Source of the DNA: an uncultured Flavobacteriales bacterium
GTDB lineage: Bacteria; Bacteroidota; Bacteroidia; Flavobacteriales; CALTNV01
Reading direction: 5' to 3'
DNA: 8,087 nucleotides
NCBI GenBank assembly: GCA_943845485.1
Contig: CALTNV010000114.1
Span: forward strand, 1-8,087
Shown here: positions 6,163 to 8,087 of the stretch, one piece after another
Layout of the letters: each line of letters starts with the position of its first letter
Position numbering within the stretch: the first letter of the stretch is position 1
Translations under genes and position numbers: made by a program
Notes under the pieces: generated by a model
The model's database searches: none
The model's input: only the letters and a program-made list of their open reading frames with translations
What the model was told of the DNA's origin: nothing

Positions 6163-7263
6163 ATGCTTATAAATTTTATCCTAATTACTTCTATTGTTTT
6201 AAAGTTATATTTTGATTTAAAGTATTATCGTTTAATAAATATTGAAATTGAAAAACCAATAACAAAAAAAACTAACACTAAAAAAGGTGTTAGTGTTGTA
6301 ATTTGTTGTAAAAATGAATTAGAAAATTTGAAACTTAACATTAACTATATCGTCAATCAAGATTATGAGAACTATGAAATAATAATTGTTGATGACGGAT
6401 CAATAGATGAAACTTATAAGTATATAAATAAGTGCTTTCCTTCAATAAAAACGATAAAAACTAATGATTTTAAAAATGAATACCCAGGGAAGAAAAATGA
6501 TTTAAAAATTGGTGTGTATAACTCTAAATACGATATAATACTTTTAACTGATGCTGATTGTAAACCAAAATCAAATCAATGGATTAAAGAAATGGTAAAA
6601 CCATTTGAAAATATAAAGACTGAAATAGTATTAGGAGTTAGTCATTATAAAACATATAAAGGATCTTTCTTGAATAAAATAATACAATATGATTCATTTA
6701 TAACTGCCATAAACTATTGCTCATTGTGCTTGGCAAAACAACCTTATATGGGGATTGGCAGAAACTTAGCTTACAGAAAACAAGTTTTTGAGAATTCATC
6801 AATATTAGATAAAACAAAAAATATTGCATCAGGAGATGATGATTTATTGATCAATGAAATTTCAAATAAATTAAATACGGTAGTATGCATAAAAACAAAT
6901 GCTATAACTATATCTGAACCAAAAAGGACCTGGAAAAATTACTTTATTCAAAAAAAAAGACATTTTTCAACTCCCAACCTATATAAAAAGAAAGATAAAA
7001 TAATATTAACATTATATTATTTCAGTTCTTTTTCAATTTCATTTATGTTAATTATTAGTATAGTCGAAAAAAACTACTTTTCTTTTTTATCATTATTAAC
7101 TTACAAGATAATAAGCAATAAAATCTTACTATCAAAATTCTGCAAAATTTTACAATACAATCATTTACTTTGGTATTCTCCAATATTAGAGATATTTTTA
7201 ATAGGGTTACACCCTATCATTTATATTAATAATATACTGACACCAAACAAAAGATGGAAATAA
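6163..7263 (+). CDS. Membrane-anchored family 2 glycosyltransferase
   Basis: Transfers a sugar from a nucleotide-sugar donor to an unknown acceptor, probably at the cytoplasmic face of the inner membrane. An N-terminal hydrophobic helix (about 2-17) precedes the GT-A domain. That domain has VSVVICCKNE (43-52), IIIVDDGS (73-80), the metal-binding DADC (130-133), GDDD (224-227) at the catalytic-base position, and QKKRH (263-267) in place of the QxxRW motif of processive GT2 enzymes. Further hydrophobic segments follow at about 280-300, 304-317 and 339-359. This arrangement resembles HasA/ceramide-glucosyltransferase-like GT2 enzymes. The in-frame TAA at 6151-6153 makes this ATG the first possible start. 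Sampled stretches look even more AT-rich than tgt, which may mark a less conserved gene or transfer. The stop overlaps the start of the sigma gene by 10 bp. The product polysaccharide or glycolipid cannot be predicted. Confidence 0.87.
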   Translation: MLINFILITSIVLKLYFDLKYYRLINIEIEKPITKKTNTKKGVSVVICCKNELENLKLNINYIVNQDYENYEIIIVDDGSIDETYKYINKCFPSIKTIKTNDFKNEYPGKKNDLKIGVYNSKYDIILLTDADCKPKSNQWIKEMVKPFENIKTEIVLGVSHYKTYKGSFLNKIIQYDSFITAINYCSLCLAKQPYMGIGRNLAYRKQVFENSSILDKTKNIASGDDDLLINEISNKLNTVVCIKTNAITISEPKRTWKNYFIQKKRHFSTPNLYKKKDKIILTLYYFSSFSISFMLIISIVEKNYFSFLSLLTYKIISNKILLSKFCKILQYNHLLWYSPILEIFLIGLHPIIYINNILTPNKRWK

Positions 7264-7856
7264 ATAAAAACATTGAAAACCTTGAGGAATATCATACTAT
7301 TCAGAAAGCTATAAATGGTGATCAATTTGCTTATAAAAAATTATTGGAAGCATATAAAAAAGCAATTTTCTTGAGTATTTATAAAATAATAAGGAATAAA
7401 GATGATGCTGAAGATTTAACAATTGAAACTTTTGGCAAAGCTTTTTTACATCTTCAAAAATATGACTCTTCTAAAAAATTTAGCACCTGGTTGTTTAGAA
7501 TAGGAAGAAATACAACTATTGATTTTATACGTAAAAACAAAAAAGAATTTGTTTATTTAGACGCCGTAAGAAAAACCGAGGATGGTAACAATTACAATGT
7601 ATTAGAAGTAAAATCAAAAAATGACAACCCAGAGGAGTCAACTATAAAAAAACAACAAGTCATACTTATTAATAACATAGTCAAGAAACTAAGACCAGAA
7701 TATCAAATATTGATTAATTTAAGATATTACAAAGAATATTCGTACGATGAAATTGCAAAAGAACTAATGATACCTATTGGAACTGTTAAAGCAAAACTAC
7801 ATAGAGCAAGAAAGGCATTAACAAAAGTTATTGATACAAACAGTAACAAAATCTAA
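7254..7856 (+). CDS. ECF-type RNA polymerase sigma factor (sigma-70 family)
   Basis: A two-domain extracytoplasmic-function sigma factor of 200 aa. Region 2 spans about residues 25-96: FAYKKLLEAYKKAIF, then NKDDAEDLTIETFGKAFLHL (49-68) for core binding and -10 contact, and FSTWLFRIGRNTTIDFIRK (76-94). A charged linker (about 97-138) leads to region 4 (about 139-190), with RPEYQILINLRY and the helix-turn-helix EYSYDEIAKELMIPIGTVKAKLHRAR (161-186) that reads the -35 element. No N-terminal or C-terminal extension is present. The ATG lies inside the end of the glycosyltransferase gene (ATGGAAATAA shared), so the pair is probably co-transcribed and translationally coupled. No anti-sigma gene with a membrane segment is seen next to it within the window, although the downstream sequence is cut. 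Target promoters and stimulus are unknown. Confidence 0.93.
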   Translation: MEINKNIENLEEYHTIQKAINGDQFAYKKLLEAYKKAIFLSIYKIIRNKDDAEDLTIETFGKAFLHLQKYDSSKKFSTWLFRIGRNTTIDFIRKNKKEFVYLDAVRKTEDGNNYNVLEVKSKNDNPEESTIKKQQVILINNIVKKLRPEYQILINLRYYKEYSYDEIAKELMIPIGTVKAKLHRARKALTKVIDTNSNKI

Positions 7857-7965
7857 TTAATATCTTTCATAAGTAATTATAAGTAGTTAATTAAACCTAA
7901 AAAAAACAAGTAATAAACTAATTTTAATTGAAACATTTTTTATTACAAAAAACAAAACTTCACTT

Positions 7966-8087
7966 ATGATAAATGTACTATTAGTTGATGATCATATAAA
8001 GATGTTGAAATATTTTGGTAATCACGATGAATTGCCTGTTGACGAGCATTTAATGTCGCCAGAAAAAAAGAACGTTGATAGTAATAA
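7966..8087 (+). CDS. Partial reading frame with response-regulator-like start; function unclear
   Basis: Open from ATG at 7966 to the right window edge (40 codons plus 2 nt), 109 nt after the sigma gene. The first residues, MINVLLVDDHIK, look exactly like the first beta strand and acidic pair (D8, D9) of NarL/LuxR-type response regulators. The following residues, however (KYFGNHDELPVDEHLMSPEK), do not resemble the usual amphipathic first helix and are rich in acidic residues and proline. An alternative in-frame ATG at 8002 would remove the regulator-like segment and give a protein beginning MLKYFGNHDE. Other frames on this strand contain stops. It could be an atypical or remnant receiver, a small unrelated protein, or a chance frame. 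Confidence 0.42.
   Translation, partial: MINVLLVDDHIKMLKYFGNHDELPVDEHLMSPEKKNVDSN

Noticed and set aside
6271..6294. Stem-loop ACTAACAC / GTGTTAGT with an 8-nt loop early in the glycosyltransferase gene
   Set aside because: An 8-bp stem of this kind is expected several times by chance in this window. It sits in coding sequence just before the first strand of the catalytic domain, and nothing shows a regulatory role.
7857..7965. Possible terminator after the sigma factor gene
   Set aside because: The stretch has only weak AT-rich symmetry (TAATTAA and TTAATTA elements) and no hairpin followed by a T run.
8076..8087. Run of four successive stops (TGA TAG TAA TAA) in one frame at the right edge
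   Set aside because: That frame already has a stop at 8019-8021, so no real gene ends there; the run is incidental to the open frame beside it.

Overview
The window looks like ordinary core chromosome from a member of the Bacteroidota, most likely the Flavobacteriales. Three things point there. The DNA is AT-rich. Shine-Dalgarno sequences are not evident before the starts. The proteins read as Bacteroidota types: a short RsmI without a C-terminal extension, a Tgt without the usual zinc cysteines, and a tgt-lptG pair. This placement rests on pattern recognition, not on a database comparison.

Layout, left to right. Positions 1-1892 are leftward: accA (acetyl-CoA carboxylase carboxyltransferase alpha), then a strong intrinsic terminator, then rsmI (16S rRNA C1402 2'-O-methyltransferase), and 4 nt further a zinc-type (MDR) oxidoreductase cut by the window edge. 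A 97-bp divergent gap separates accA from ispE (1990-2805, rightward; fourth step of the MEP isoprenoid pathway). The 3' end of ispE overlaps by 11 bp the 3' end of a leftward soluble histidine kinase (2795-3799) that carries an N-terminal degenerate receiver domain. Upstream of the kinase on the same strand lie lptG (LPS-transport permease, 3849-4928) and tgt (tRNA-guanine transglycosylase, 4946-6076), a plausible tgt-lptG-kinase transcription unit. Across an 86-bp divergent gap, a rightward pair begins: a membrane-anchored family 2 glycosyltransferase (6163-7263) whose stop overlaps the start of an ECF-type sigma factor (7254-7856). A last partial rightward reading frame from 7966 starts like a NarL-type response regulator but soon stops resembling one.

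Most genes are housekeeping: fatty-acid precursor synthesis, isoprenoids, rRNA and tRNA modification, outer-membrane LPS export. The less ordinary content is regulatory. It consists of a kinase whose receiver has lost its phospho-acceptor Asp, the acidic pair and the signature Lys, and a glycosyltransferase translationally overlapped with an ECF sigma factor. I saw no rRNA, tRNA, CRISPR array, insertion sequence or prophage gene. No stretch longer than about 110 bases lies outside a called gene, counting the partial frame at the right end as a gene. I do not see a clear previously undescribed system; the pseudo-receiver kinase and the glycosyltransferase-sigma overlap are the best leads.
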